A stretch of 64,000 nt of DNA, taken from the NCBI GenBank assembly GCA_900470965.1, contig UCCS01000024.1:1-64000 (forward strand). Reading direction: 5' to 3'. The DNA is from Hyphomicrobiales bacterium. Lineage in GTDB: Bacteria; Pseudomonadota; Alphaproteobacteria; Rhizobiales; Rhizobiaceae. The notes under the pieces were generated by a model. The model ran no database searches and was not told where the DNA came from. It was given only the letters and a program-made list of their open reading frames with translations. Below are positions 26,333 through 35,235 of the stretch, one piece after another; positions within the stretch are counted from its first letter, which is position 1; the number at the start of each line of letters is the position of its first letter. A program made the translations under genes and the position numbers.

Positions 26333-27214
26333 TCACGCCTTTTCGCGGAACATCTCGATGATGGCCGAGAAATCCCTGCCGCCGTTGCCGAGTTTCTCAA
26401 AGAGCGCATAGAGTTGTGCGGCCTCCGCACCAAGGGGCGTGGAGGCACCGCTCGCGAGCGCGGCCTCCTGCGAAAGCCTGAGATCCTTCAGCATCAAAGC
26501 TGCGGCAAAACCCGGCTTGTAATCATTGTTGGCAGGCGAGGTCGGCACCGGTCCCGGCACTGGGCAATAGGTGTTGATCGACCAGCACTGGCCAGATGAA
26601 GTGGAGGCAACGTCGAAGAGCGCCTGATGCGAGAGGCCGAGCTTTTCGGCGAGTACAAAAGCCTCGCAGACGCCGACCATGGAAATACCGAGGATCATGT
26701 TGTTGCAGATCTTCGCAGCCTGCCCTGCTCCGGCCTCGCCGCAATGGACGATCTTCTTGCCCATGGCCTCGAGGATCGGCTTTGCCTTGGCAAAGGCCTC
26801 TTCCGACCCGCCGGCCATGAAGGTCAGCGTGCCGGCGCTCGCTCCACCCGTCCCGCCGGAAACCGGCGCATCGAGCGACAGGCAGCTCGTGGCCTTCGCC
26901 ATCTCATGGGCCTTGCGGCTGCTTTCGACATCGATGGTCGAGCAATCGATCACCAGAGTGCCTTGTGCCGCCGACTGCAGGATATCGGCCCAAGCCGTCA
27001 GCACATGCTTGCCCTGCGGCAGCATGGTAATGACGATCTCAGCGTCCTTGACCGCCTGGCTGGCATGGCTGGCGGGCTTCACGCCGCTCTCCTCGGCCGC
27101 CTTCAGCACCGGTGCGGCCAGATCGAAGCCGAGAACCTTATGACCGGCCTTGACAAGATTGGCGGCCATCGGCCCGCCCATATTGCCAAGCCCGATAAAT
27201 CCGATCCTTGCCAT
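26333..27214 (-). CDS. 3-hydroxyisobutyrate dehydrogenase-like enzyme
   Basis: This 293-aa beta-hydroxyacid dehydrogenase has the NAD motif GFIGLGNMGGPMAANLVKAG at the N-terminus, the substrate motif DAPVSGGTGGASAGTL and the catalytic lysine in GAGQAAKICNN. It matches MmsB of valine breakdown (3-hydroxyisobutyrate to methylmalonate semialdehyde), although related tartronate or other hydroxyacid enzymes share these motifs. It lies nine bases after a GMC oxidoreductase gene and downstream of a liv-type importer on the same strand, so it may act on a breakdown product of the imported compound. No mmsA lies nearby. Confidence 0.85.
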   Translation of the reverse strand: MARIGFIGLGNMGGPMAANLVKAGHKVLGFDLAAPVLKAAEESGVKPASHASQAVKDAEIVITMLPQGKHVLTAWADILQSAAQGTLVIDCSTIDVESSRKAHEMAKATSCLSLDAPVSGGTGGASAGTLTFMAGGSEEAFAKAKPILEAMGKKIVHCGEAGAGQAAKICNNMILGISMVGVCEAFVLAEKLGLSHQALFDVASTSSGQCWSINTYCPVPGPVPTSPANNDYKPGFAAALMLKDLRLSQEAALASGASTPLGAEAAQLYALFEKLGNGGRDFSAIIEMFREKA

Positions 27215-27223
27215 GCTTATCTC

Positions 27224-28819
27224 CTATCTGTTGTCCTCGATGATCATGGTGGCCGCCTTTTCGGCGATCATGATCGTCGGCGAATTGGTGTTGCCGGACG
27301 TGATGGCCGGCATCACCGAGGCATCGGCGATCCTGAGCTTGCCGAGCGCCCGCACTCTCAGCCGGGGATCGACGACACTTTCCCTGTCGACACCCATGCG
27401 GCAGGTGCCGACGGGATGGAAGATCGTCGTGCCGATATCGCCTGCCGCCTTTTCCAGTTCTGCCTCGCTCTGATAGCTCGGCCCCGGTTTGAATTCCTCC
27501 GGGTGGAAACGGGCGAAAGAAGGCTGTGCGACGATCCTGCGCGTCAGCTTTATCGAACGAACAGCTATGTCGCGATCGCGCTGCGTCGAGAGGTATCTTG
27601 GCGCAATGGTCGGTTGCGCGGCAAAATCCGGGCTGGAAACATGCACCGATCCCCGGCTTTCCGGCCTGAGGTTGCAAACGCTCGCCGTGATCGCCGGGAA
27701 GGCGTGGACGGGATCGCCGAACTTATCGAGCGACACCGGCTGCACGTGGTACTGAAGATCCGGCGTTTCCTTGTCCGGGCCGGAACGGGTGAAGATGCCG
27801 AGCTGGCTCGGCGCCATCGCCATCGGACCGGACCGATGCATGAGATATTCGAGCCCGATCGCCGCCTTACCGATCAGCTTCGACGCCTTTTCGTTGAGCG
27901 TGGGCACGCCTGTTACCTTATAGGCCAGTCGAAGCTGCAGATGATCCTGCAGGTTTTCGCCGACGCCCTTGACCTCGGTCAGCACATCAATGCCGGCTTG
28001 ATGCAGAACCTCTCCGCGGCCGATGCCGGAAAGTTCCAGAATATGCGGCGAACCGATGGAGCCCGCCGACAGCACGGTTTCCTTCGCGGCATAAGCCCGC
28101 TTGGCCGTACCGCCATGCTGGAACTCGACGCCGACGACGGCGCCTTCCTCGACCAGCAGCCGCCGCACCTGCGCCTTGGTCGTCACAGTCAGGTTGCCGC
28201 GTTTCATCGCCGGGCGCAGAAAGGCCTTCGTCGTATTCCAGCGGATGCCGGAACGCTGGTTTACGTCGAAATAGCCGGAACCTTCGTTGCTGCCGCGGTT
28301 GAAATCCGCCGTTTCCGGAATGCCGGCTTCCCTGGCCGCCTGCTGGAAGGCGTCGAGCACGGCCCAGCGCACGCGCGCCTTTTCCACGCGCCATTCGCCG
28401 CCAGCGCCATGCATCTCATCCTCGCCCTGATAATGATCCTCCGACTTGCGGAAGTAAGGCAGGACATCATCCCAGCCCCAACCGGTGCAACCCATCTGCC
28501 GCCAGAGGTCGTAATCGCGGGCCTGGCCGCGCATGTAGATCATGCCGTTGATCGAGGAGCAGCCGCCGAGCACCTTGCCGCGCGGATAGTTCAGCGCTCG
28601 TCCGTTCAGCCCGTCCTCGGGCGCTGTCGTGAAACACCAGTCGGTGCGCGGATTGTTGATGCAATAGAGGTAGCCGACGGGAATGTGGATCCAGTGATAA
28701 TTGTCGTTGCCACCCGCCTCCAGCAGCAAGACCCTTGTATTGCGGTCGGCTGACAGCCTGTTTGCGAGCACGCAGCCGGCGCTGCCTGCGCCGATGATGA
28801 TATAGTCATAGCGATCCAT
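27224..28819 (-). CDS. GMC-family FAD oxidoreductase (choline/alcohol dehydrogenase-like)
   Basis: This 531-aa flavoenzyme begins with the FAD motif YDYIIIGAGSAGCVLANRLS. It has the GMC signatures PRGKVLGGCSSINGMIYMRG and GSIGSPHILELSGIG, and the C-terminal HPVGTCRMG and NTNSPTIMIAEKA, which hold the catalytic His/Asn pair. It oxidises a primary or secondary alcohol in the cytoplasm or at the membrane face. It resembles choline dehydrogenase, but no betaine gene is near. Position after the liv-type importer and before a hydroxyacid dehydrogenase suggests a shared catabolic route; the substrate is unknown. Confidence 0.87.
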   Translation of the reverse strand: MDRYDYIIIGAGSAGCVLANRLSADRNTRVLLLEAGGNDNYHWIHIPVGYLYCINNPRTDWCFTTAPEDGLNGRALNYPRGKVLGGCSSINGMIYMRGQARDYDLWRQMGCTGWGWDDVLPYFRKSEDHYQGEDEMHGAGGEWRVEKARVRWAVLDAFQQAAREAGIPETADFNRGSNEGSGYFDVNQRSGIRWNTTKAFLRPAMKRGNLTVTTKAQVRRLLVEEGAVVGVEFQHGGTAKRAYAAKETVLSAGSIGSPHILELSGIGRGEVLHQAGIDVLTEVKGVGENLQDHLQLRLAYKVTGVPTLNEKASKLIGKAAIGLEYLMHRSGPMAMAPSQLGIFTRSGPDKETPDLQYHVQPVSLDKFGDPVHAFPAITASVCNLRPESRGSVHVSSPDFAAQPTIAPRYLSTQRDRDIAVRSIKLTRRIVAQPSFARFHPEEFKPGPSYQSEAELEKAAGDIGTTIFHPVGTCRMGVDRESVVDPRLRVRALGKLRIADASVMPAITSGNTNSPTIMIAEKAATMIIEDNR

Positions 28820-28845
28820 GGATCATGCACTCCGATGTGGCTGCG

Positions 28846-28875
28846 TCCCGCCTCCCCAGCGCCGAGGAGGCGGGA
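28846..28875 (-). promoter_or_regulatory. Strong hairpin between livM-like and GMC genes
   Basis: TCCCGCCTCC and GGAGGCGGGA form a perfect 10-bp stem around a 10-nt loop. There is no T-run on either strand. It lies in the 110-base gap between the permease and the oxidoreductase gene and may stabilise the message or be a copy of a palindromic repeat. Confidence 0.45.
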
Positions 28876-28929
28876 TTTCGCGGCGCTGCTGTACATCTTC
28901 CCCCGTTGCAGGAGAGGAGGTCCGCCCGT

Positions 28930-29919
28930 TCAGCGACGATAGACAAAGCCCAGTTTACGCCCGAGCCGAGAAGCATAGAATTCACCGATAATGCCGCGGC
29001 GGAAGATCAGCACGCAGATCATGAAGACCACGCCGGTGATGATCGTCACCGGAAATTCCGAGGTGGCGAGATAGTTCTGCAGCGTCACGACGAGGCCTGC
29101 ACCGAAAACCGGGCCGATCAGCGTGCCGATGCCGCCGAGCAGCGTCATCAGGATCACCTCGCCCGACATCTGCCAGGCGACATCCGTCAGCGTCGCAAAC
29201 TGGAAGACCAGCGATTTGACCGATCCGGCAAGCCCGGCAAGGGCTGCCGACATGACGAAAGCGCCGAGCTTGTAGCGCGCCACGGAATAGCCGAGCGAGA
29301 TCGCCCGTTGCTCGTTCTCGCGGATCGATTTCAGGATCATGCCGAAGGGCGAATTGATGAAGCGCCAGATGATCAGAAGTCCGATCACGAACACCGCCAG
29401 CACGAAATAGTACATGTTGGTGGAGCTGTTGAGATCGATGAAGCCGAAGAGGTGGCCGCGCGGCACGGACTGGATGCCGTCCTCGCCTTCAGTAAATTTT
29501 GCCTGTAAGCAGAAGAAGAAGAACATCTGCGAGAGCGCCAGCGTAATCATTGCGAAATAGATGCCCTGCCGGCGGATCGCGAAGAAGCCCATGACGAGGC
29601 CGAGAAGGGCTGCCCCGGCAACGCCGACGAGAATGCCGAGTTCCGGCGGAAATCCCCAACTCTTGACTGTATAGGCGGTGAAATAAGCAGCCCCGCCGAA
29701 AAAAGTCGCATGGCCGAAGGAAAGCAGGCCGGTATAGCCGAGCAACAGGTTGAAGGCACAGGCAAAGAGCGCGAAGCAGAGCAGCTTCATCACGAAGATC
29801 GGATAGAAGAAGAAGGGCGCGAGCAACAGAAGCAAGAGCCCGATAATCAGGAATCCTGTCTGCACCGACAGCGCGGTACGGGTCTTTTCCGTTCGGATGG
29901 TTTCGGTGATGTCCGCCAT
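28930..29919 (-). CDS. Branched-chain amino-acid-type ABC transporter, permease (LivM-like)
   Basis: This 329-aa inner-membrane permease has about eight to nine hydrophobic segments and the LivM signature LLGYTGLLSFGHATFFGGAA. The cytoplasmic coupling loop is GMILKSIRENEQRAISLGYS. It works with the LivH, LivG, LivF and LivJ homologues upstream. ATG 29919 falls two bases after the livH stop; ATG 29928 would overlap livH by eight bases and is the alternative. In many bacteria such importers carry compounds other than leucine, such as amides or aromatic acids. Confidence 0.9.
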   Translation of the reverse strand: MADITETIRTEKTRTALSVQTGFLIIGLLLLLLAPFFFYPIFVMKLLCFALFACAFNLLLGYTGLLSFGHATFFGGAAYFTAYTVKSWGFPPELGILVGVAGAALLGLVMGFFAIRRQGIYFAMITLALSQMFFFFCLQAKFTEGEDGIQSVPRGHLFGFIDLNSSTNMYYFVLAVFVIGLLIIWRFINSPFGMILKSIRENEQRAISLGYSVARYKLGAFVMSAALAGLAGSVKSLVFQFATLTDVAWQMSGEVILMTLLGGIGTLIGPVFGAGLVVTLQNYLATSEFPVTIITGVVFMICVLIFRRGIIGEFYASRLGRKLGFVYRR

Positions 29920-29920
29920 G

Positions 29921-30808
29921 TCACGCATCCCGACCGAAGAGGCCCGCGGGCCTGATGAGAAGCACGATCGCCATGATGACGAAAATGACGATATTGGAGG
30001 CTTCCGGATAGAAGACCTTGGTCAGGCCCTCCGCGATGCCAAGCACATAGCCGGTAATGATGGCGCCCATGATCGAGCCCATGCCGCCGACGACGACCAC
30101 GGCAAAGACGACGATGATCATGTTCGACCCCATCAGCGGCGAAACCTGGTAGATGGGTGCAGCAAGCACACCGGCAAAGGCAGCAAGGCCGGCACCGAGC
30201 GCATAGGTGAAGGTCAAGAGGACCGGCACGTTGACGCCGAAGACCTGCACCAGAGTGGCATTTTCCGTCGCCGAGCGCAGATAGGCGCCGAGCTTGGTCT
30301 TTTCGATCAAGAGCCAGGTGCCAATGCAGATCACTAGCGAAACGACCACCACCCAGCCGCGGTAGATCGGCAGGAACATGAATCCCAGGTTCATGCCGCC
30401 GGCAAGTGCGGGCGGCGTTGCATAGGGCTGGCCCGAAGAGCCGTAGAGATAACGGAACGTGCCTTCGACGGCGAGCGCCAGACCGAAGGTGAAGAGCAGG
30501 CCGTAGAGCGGATCGAGTTCGTAGAGCCGGCGCAGAAAGAGACGCTCGACAACAGCGCCGGCTATCCCGACTATGACGGGCGCCAGGATCAGCGACGGCC
30601 AGTAGCCGATACCGAGATAATTCAAGAGCAGATAGGCGACGAAGGCGCCAAGCATGTACTGGGCGCCGTGCGCGAAGTTGATGACGCGCAGAAGACCGAA
30701 AATGATCGCAAGGCCAAGGCTCAGAAGTGCATAGAAAGACCCGTTGATCAGGCCGATCAGCAGCTGGCCGAGCAGCGCCTGCAAGGGAATGCCGAAGATC
30801 ATCGTCAT
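29921..30808 (-). CDS. Branched-chain amino-acid-type ABC transporter, permease (LivH-like)
   Basis: This 295-aa permease starts MTMIFGIPLQALLGQLLIGL and carries the LivH signature SLGLAIIFGLLRVINFAHGA. The conserved loop GAYLRSATENATLVQVFGVN is present. The start at 30808 has GGGAG nine bases upstream, which is preferred over the longer frame to 30892. It begins four bases after the livF stop, so translation is probably coupled. It forms the channel together with the LivM homologue. Confidence 0.9.
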   Translation of the reverse strand: MTMIFGIPLQALLGQLLIGLINGSFYALLSLGLAIIFGLLRVINFAHGAQYMLGAFVAYLLLNYLGIGYWPSLILAPVIVGIAGAVVERLFLRRLYELDPLYGLLFTFGLALAVEGTFRYLYGSSGQPYATPPALAGGMNLGFMFLPIYRGWVVVVSLVICIGTWLLIEKTKLGAYLRSATENATLVQVFGVNVPVLLTFTYALGAGLAAFAGVLAAPIYQVSPLMGSNMIIVVFAVVVVGGMGSIMGAIITGYVLGIAEGLTKVFYPEASNIVIFVIMAIVLLIRPAGLFGRDA

Positions 30809-30812
30809 CGCG

Positions 30813-31514
30813 TCACACTCCCAGAACCTTGTGCAGCATATCCATGCGCTGCGGCAGCTCGCCGACCGGGAATTCCGAGACCATCTGGCCATGATCCATC
30901 AGATAGAAGCGATCGGCAATACGGCTTGCAAAGCGGAAATTCTGTTCGACGAGCACGATGGTCATGCCGCGCTCCTTCAGCGTCTTCAAAACCTCGCCGA
31001 TACGCTGGACGATAACAGGCGCTAGCCCCTCGGTCGGCTCATCGAGCAACAGCAGGCGCACGCCGGTGCGCAGGATGCGGGCGATCGCCAGCATCTGCTG
31101 CTCACCGCCCGAAAGCTTGGTGCCGGAACTCGTGCGCCGCTCATAAAGGTTTGGAAAAAGCTCGTAGATTTCATCGAGGGTCATGCCGCCAGGCGCCACC
31201 ACAGGCGGCAGCATCAGATTTTCCGAAACCGTCAGCGTCGCGAAGATGCCGCGCTCCTCCGGCACGAAACCGATACCCTTATGTGCGGTCTTATGCAGCG
31301 GCACCTGCATCATATCCGTGCCAGCAAAGCTTATCCTACCCTTTCGGGAGCGCACGATACCGGTGATGGTGCGCAAAGTCGTCGTCTTGCCAACACCATT
31401 GCGGCCGAGAATGGTGATCATCTCGCCCTCACCGACCGTCATGTCGATCCCGTGCAGGACATGGCTTTCGCCATACCAGGCATTCAGACCCTGAATTTCG
31501 AGAAGCGGCGCCAT
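30813..31514 (-). CDS. Branched-chain amino-acid-type ABC transporter, ATPase (LivF-like)
   Basis: This 233-aa ATPase has Walker A GRNGVGKTT, signature LSGGEQQM and Walker B LLLLDEP, followed by the LivF-typical EGLAPVIVQRIGEVLKTLKE. It starts with the stop of the LivG homologue (one-base overlap, TGATG), so the two ATPases are probably made in equal amounts and form the heterodimeric motor of the importer. Confidence 0.92.
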   Translation of the reverse strand: MAPLLEIQGLNAWYGESHVLHGIDMTVGEGEMITILGRNGVGKTTTLRTITGIVRSRKGRISFAGTDMMQVPLHKTAHKGIGFVPEERGIFATLTVSENLMLPPVVAPGGMTLDEIYELFPNLYERRTSSGTKLSGGEQQMLAIARILRTGVRLLLLDEPTEGLAPVIVQRIGEVLKTLKERGMTIVLVEQNFRFASRIADRFYLMDHGQMVSEFPVGELPQRMDMLHKVLGV

Positions 31515-32299
31515 CAGTGGTGCTCCTCCGTGCCCATATAGGCCTGCCGCACGCGCTCGTCCTGGCTGACGGTCGCGTAGTCGCCCTCGGCGAGGATTTC
31601 GCCACGCTGCAGCACGGTGACATGCCGGCAGATATTGGCGACGACGGAGAGATTGTGCTCGACCATCAACACCGCCCGCTCGCGGGCGACATCGCGGATG
31701 ATGGCGGAGACGACGCTGACATCCTCCTGGCCCATGCCGGCCATCGGCTCGTCGAGCAGCAGCACTTTCGGATCGAGCGCCAGTGTAGTGGCGATTTCAA
31801 GCACGCGCTTGCGGCCATAGGAAAGATCGGCGGCGATATGATCGCGTTCCTTGGAAAGCCCGACACTGGCAAGCAGTTGCTCGGCGCGGTCGTTCAGGCT
31901 GTCGAGTGCCGAAAGCGGCCGCCAGAACTGCGTGGAAAGATTGTTTGGCCGCTGCAGGGCGACCCGCACATTGTCGAGCACGGAAAGATGGGGGAAGACG
32001 GCGGAGATCTGGAATGAGCGGACGAGGCCCATGCGCGCCACCCGATCCGGTGGCGTCCTGGTGATGTCGGTCCCCATCAGCGTGATCGTGCCTGATGTCG
32101 GCTGAAGGAACTTGGTGAGCAGGTTGAACACCGTCGTCTTGCCTGCACCATTTGGCCCAATCAGCGCATGCACGCTTGCATCATGCACATCAAGGTCGAC
32201 ATTCTTGACGGCCGTGAAGCCGCCGAAATCACGGCGCAGGCCGCGGGCGGAAAGCACCACCCGCGGCTTGGCCTGAGTTTCAATTGCGGAAACCGCCAT
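31514..32299 (-). CDS. Branched-chain amino-acid-type ABC transporter, ATPase (LivG-like)
   Basis: This 261-aa ATPase has Walker A GPNGAGKTT, a LivG-type long insertion (RTPPDRVARMGLVRSFQISA), the signature LSYGRKRVLEIA and Walker B VLLLDEPMAGMG. The signature is LSYG rather than LSGG, as often seen in LivG proteins. It lies three bases after the binding-protein gene and overlaps livF by one base. Confidence 0.92.
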   Translation of the reverse strand: MAVSAIETQAKPRVVLSARGLRRDFGGFTAVKNVDLDVHDASVHALIGPNGAGKTTVFNLLTKFLQPTSGTITLMGTDITRTPPDRVARMGLVRSFQISAVFPHLSVLDNVRVALQRPNNLSTQFWRPLSALDSLNDRAEQLLASVGLSKERDHIAADLSYGRKRVLEIATTLALDPKVLLLDEPMAGMGQEDVSVVSAIIRDVARERAVLMVEHNLSVVANICRHVTVLQRGEILAEGDYATVSQDERVRQAYMGTEEHH

Positions 32300-32302
32300 C
32301 GC

Positions 32303-33514
32303 TCACTTCACCAGATCGCAGCCGCTCTTGGCGGGGTCGATATAGGCTTCCTTGCCCGGAATGGTGGCGAGGACGTTGAAGTAGTCCCAAGGCTCCTTGC
32401 TTTCCGCGGGTTTCTTGACCTGCAGCAGATACATGTCGTGGATCATGCGGCCATTCGGGCCGACCGTGCCGCCACGGCCGAAGACATCATCGACGGGCAT
32501 TTCATGCAGCTGCTTGGCGACGGCTTCCGTCTCATCCGTGCCGGCCTTCTGGATCGCCTTCAGATATTGCAGAACAGCCGAATAGGTGCCGGTGTGGACC
32601 ATGTTCGGCATCTTGCCGGTACGGGCGAAGAACTTCTTGGCGAATTCCCGGCTCTGGTCATCGCGGTTCCAGTAATAGCCTTCCGTCAGCGTAAGGCCCT
32701 GTGCGGCCTCCATGCCCAAGCCATGAACTTCGGCAAGCGTGAAGAGCAGTGCCGCCAGATGCTGGCCGCCTTGGGTGATGCCGAATTCAGCGGCCTGCTT
32801 GATGGCGTTCGACGTATCGAGACCAGCATTGGCAAGGCCGATGACCTTGGCGCCTGATGATTGCGCCTGCAGCAGGAAGGACGAGAAGTCCTGGGTCGAC
32901 AAGGGATGGCGCACCGAACCGACGACCGTGCCGCCGCTCGCCTTCACGTAATCGGTGGTCTGCTGCTCCAGCGAATAGCCGAAGGCATAGTCCGCTGTCA
33001 GAAAGAACCAGCTGTCGCCGCCCTGTTTGACCAGCGCACCGCCGGTGCCGACGGCCAGAGCATGGGTGTCATAGGCCCAATGGAAGCCATAAGGCGAGCA
33101 GGCCTTGCCGGTGAGATCCGTTGTCGCAGCACCGGTAACGATATCGATCTTCTTCTTTTCCTTGGCGATGGCCTGCACAGCAAGGGCCACGGAAGAGGTC
33201 GTCAGCTCCATGATGGCGTCGACCTGCTCGGTGTCATACCACTGGCGGGCAATGTTGGAAGCGATATCAGGCTTGTTCTGGTGGTCGGCATCGACGATTT
33301 CGACCGGCATGTCGAGCACCTTGCCGCCGAAGTCCTCGACGGCCATCTTGGCAGCCTCGACAGAGGACTTGCCACCGAAGTCGGCATAAACGCCCGACTG
33401 GTCGTTCAGAATGCCGATCTTGACCTTACCATCGGAAATGGCAGCACTCTGGGCAAACACGGCGGTGCTGCTTGCAAGCAAAAATGCAACGGACGCAATG
33501 AAATTCTTTCGCAT
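32303..33514 (-). CDS. ABC transporter periplasmic binding protein (LivJ/amide-type)
   Basis: This 403-aa protein has a signal peptide (MRKNFIASVAFLLASSTAVF, cleaved after residue 21). The mature start (DGKVKIGILNDQSGVYADFG) is typical of leucine/amide-type binding proteins (Peripla_BP_6), as is ADHQNKPDIASNIARQWYD. The ligand is not evident; members bind amino acids, urea, amides or aromatic acids. It is the first gene of the liv-like operon and lies divergent from a LysR gene, whose likely operator is in the 252-base gap between them. Confidence 0.88.
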   Translation of the reverse strand: MRKNFIASVAFLLASSTAVFAQSAAISDGKVKIGILNDQSGVYADFGGKSSVEAAKMAVEDFGGKVLDMPVEIVDADHQNKPDIASNIARQWYDTEQVDAIMELTTSSVALAVQAIAKEKKKIDIVTGAATTDLTGKACSPYGFHWAYDTHALAVGTGGALVKQGGDSWFFLTADYAFGYSLEQQTTDYVKASGGTVVGSVRHPLSTQDFSSFLLQAQSSGAKVIGLANAGLDTSNAIKQAAEFGITQGGQHLAALLFTLAEVHGLGMEAAQGLTLTEGYYWNRDDQSREFAKKFFARTGKMPNMVHTGTYSAVLQYLKAIQKAGTDETEAVAKQLHEMPVDDVFGRGGTVGPNGRMIHDMYLLQVKKPAESKEPWDYFNVLATIPGKEAYIDPAKSGCDLVK

Positions 33515-33650
33515 AGTCTCTCCTCCCAGAGATTGGCCAGATAACGAATCTGTTCAAATTTGGCGACCCGCCCTCCTCAAAGCGGCCGCTCCGCCCTTAC
33601 GATCACGGAATTTCCTCGATGAGGCAACTGCCGGTTTACATCTAATTCCA

Positions 33651-33676
33651 AACAGTATCTGTTCGTTTTTGAACAG
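33651..33676. promoter_or_regulatory. Nested palindromes between livJ-like and LysR genes, likely LysR operator
   Basis: AACAG-tat-CTGTT (33651-33663) overlaps CTGTTC-gttttt-GAACAG (33659-33676), giving three half-sites of the same sequence in 26 bases. A further ATCTGTTC occurs near 33549. The place, between a LysR gene and its divergent target operon, fits a LysR operator. Confidence 0.5.
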
Positions 33677-33766
33677 AAGCGGCCATAATGCCGCTGTGGC
33701 GACAGTCACAGCGCTCTCCTTTGCCGGCGGCATTAGACCAAAGACGTAGATGGATGGGCGACGCCG

Positions 33767-34711
33767 ATGAGCCATGCTTCGCAATTTACTTGGGACGATC
33801 TGCAGTTTTTTCTAGCCGTTGCCCGCACCGGCCAGCTTTCAACGGCCGCGCGGCAGTTGCGCTCCAGCCATGCGACCGTCTCACGGCGCATCGACCGGCT
33901 GGAGTTTGCGCTAAAGGTCAAGCTTTTCGAGCGAAATCCGCGCGGCTACGTGCTGACCGCCATGGGCACGCGCTTTGTCGAAACCGCCGAGAAGATGGAA
34001 CAGGAAACTGAACGGCTGCGGGCCGATCTCGCCGATGGGTCGCTCAGCCAGCGCGGCCTCGTGCGCCTCAGCGCTCCGGAGGGTTTCGCCAATTTCTTCT
34101 TTGCGACCGTCCTGCCGCAATTTGCCGCCCGCCATCCGCATCTGGCGCTGGAACTCGTCACCATCCAGCAGATCATGTCGCTCTCCCGCAAGGAGGCCGA
34201 TATTTCCGTCGTCCTCGATGAGCCCAAAGGCGGCCCCTACTTTGCCGAGAAGCTGACGGACTATCATCTGCAGGTCTACGCCTCGCGCGACTATCTCGCT
34301 CGCGCAGCACCCATTAACACGCGTGACGACCTGCTGAACCATCCCTTCATCAGCTATATCGAGGAAATGATCTTCGCACCGGGGCTCGATTATCTTGGCG
34401 ACGTGCATCCGCGCATCAAGCCGCAATTCCAGAGTTCCAGCATCTTCGCGCAGTTGACGGCCACCAGAAACGGCCTTGGCCTCGGCATCCTGCCCTATTT
34501 CTTCGCCTGCCGTTATCCCGAACTGGTGCGCGTGCTGCCCGACGAGATCGATCTCAAGCGACACTACTGGATCACATGCCACCGCGACTTGAGGCAAGCG
34601 CCGCGTGTGCGCGCCGTCATCGACTTCCTGCGGGAAACGGCACGCAGCGAAGACGCCTGTTTCATCCCGCCCTACATCGGCACAGCGCGAAAGGTGAAGG
34701 CAGAGGTGTGA
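33767..34711 (+). CDS. LysR-family transcriptional regulator
   Basis: This 314-aa regulator has an N-terminal LysR HTH (WDDLQFFLAVARTGQLSTAA, then RQLRSSHATVSRRIDRLEFA) and a periplasmic-binding-like co-inducer domain from about residue 90. The RGLVRLSAPEGF and LPQFAARHPHLALEL segments are common to the AmpR/GcvA-like subgroup that often acts on neighbouring operons. It is divergent from the liv-like importer operon and probably controls it. Its stop touches the convergent cupin gene. Confidence 0.9.
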   Translation: MSHASQFTWDDLQFFLAVARTGQLSTAARQLRSSHATVSRRIDRLEFALKVKLFERNPRGYVLTAMGTRFVETAEKMEQETERLRADLADGSLSQRGLVRLSAPEGFANFFFATVLPQFAARHPHLALELVTIQQIMSLSRKEADISVVLDEPKGGPYFAEKLTDYHLQVYASRDYLARAAPINTRDDLLNHPFISYIEEMIFAPGLDYLGDVHPRIKPQFQSSSIFAQLTATRNGLGLGILPYFFACRYPELVRVLPDEIDLKRHYWITCHRDLRQAPRVRAVIDFLRETARSEDACFIPPYIGTARKVKAEV

Positions 34712-35050
34712 TTATTTCAGGAATTCGGCGCGATGCGGCGTGAAGATGTCGATCAGGCGACCCTTTTCCAGCGCCTTGACGCCGTGGACCAGATTGGGCG
34801 GCACGATGAAGCTGCCGCCCTGCTTCAAGACTTCAGTGCGGCCGTCAATCGTCACTTCGAAGCTGCCCTCGGCGACGTAGCTTGCCTGTATATGAGGGTG
34901 GAAATGGGCAGCACCCACGGCGCCTGCCTCGAAAGCCACTTCCACCATCATCATCTCGGGCAGATAGGTCATGATGCGGCGGGTCACACCCGGCTCGGGG
35001 TTTACCCATTCGGCACCTTCGGCCGATACGAAGAGATCGCTCGATGACAT
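34712..35050 (-). CDS. Small cupin-domain protein
   Basis: This 112-aa single-domain cupin has motif 1 histidines His49, His51 and His53 in GAAHFHPHIQASYVAEG, and the motif 2 segment GSFIVPPNLVHG with His89. Such proteins bind a divalent metal and act as sugar-processing or ring-modifying enzymes, or as small sensors. There is no signal peptide. It converges on the LysR gene and is divergent from glutaryl-CoA dehydrogenase; the substrate cannot be assigned. Confidence 0.8.
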   Translation of the reverse strand: MSSSDLFVSAEGAEWVNPEPGVTRRIMTYLPEMMMVEVAFEAGAVGAAHFHPHIQASYVAEGSFEVTIDGRTEVLKQGGSFIVPPNLVHGVKALEKGRLIDIFTPHRAEFLK

Positions 35051-35235
35051 GTCTGCCTCCTCTCATTCCAGAATCTATCGGCCGCAAACTGGCGCAACGA
35101 TCAGCATTTGAAAAGATGACTTCTGCATTTTGGCGCGACGCCAGCCTTGTTGACGCCGCAAACGGACCGGTCTATGCGACCTTAAATCAGATGTGCCTGA
35201 ACAATGGCCCCTGAACGGTGGTGAGGAGACTGGAC

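Noticed and set aside
26627..28753. Open frame of 708 codons on the plus strand
   Set aside because: It runs antisense across the hydroxyacid dehydrogenase and GMC genes and gives no recognisable protein.
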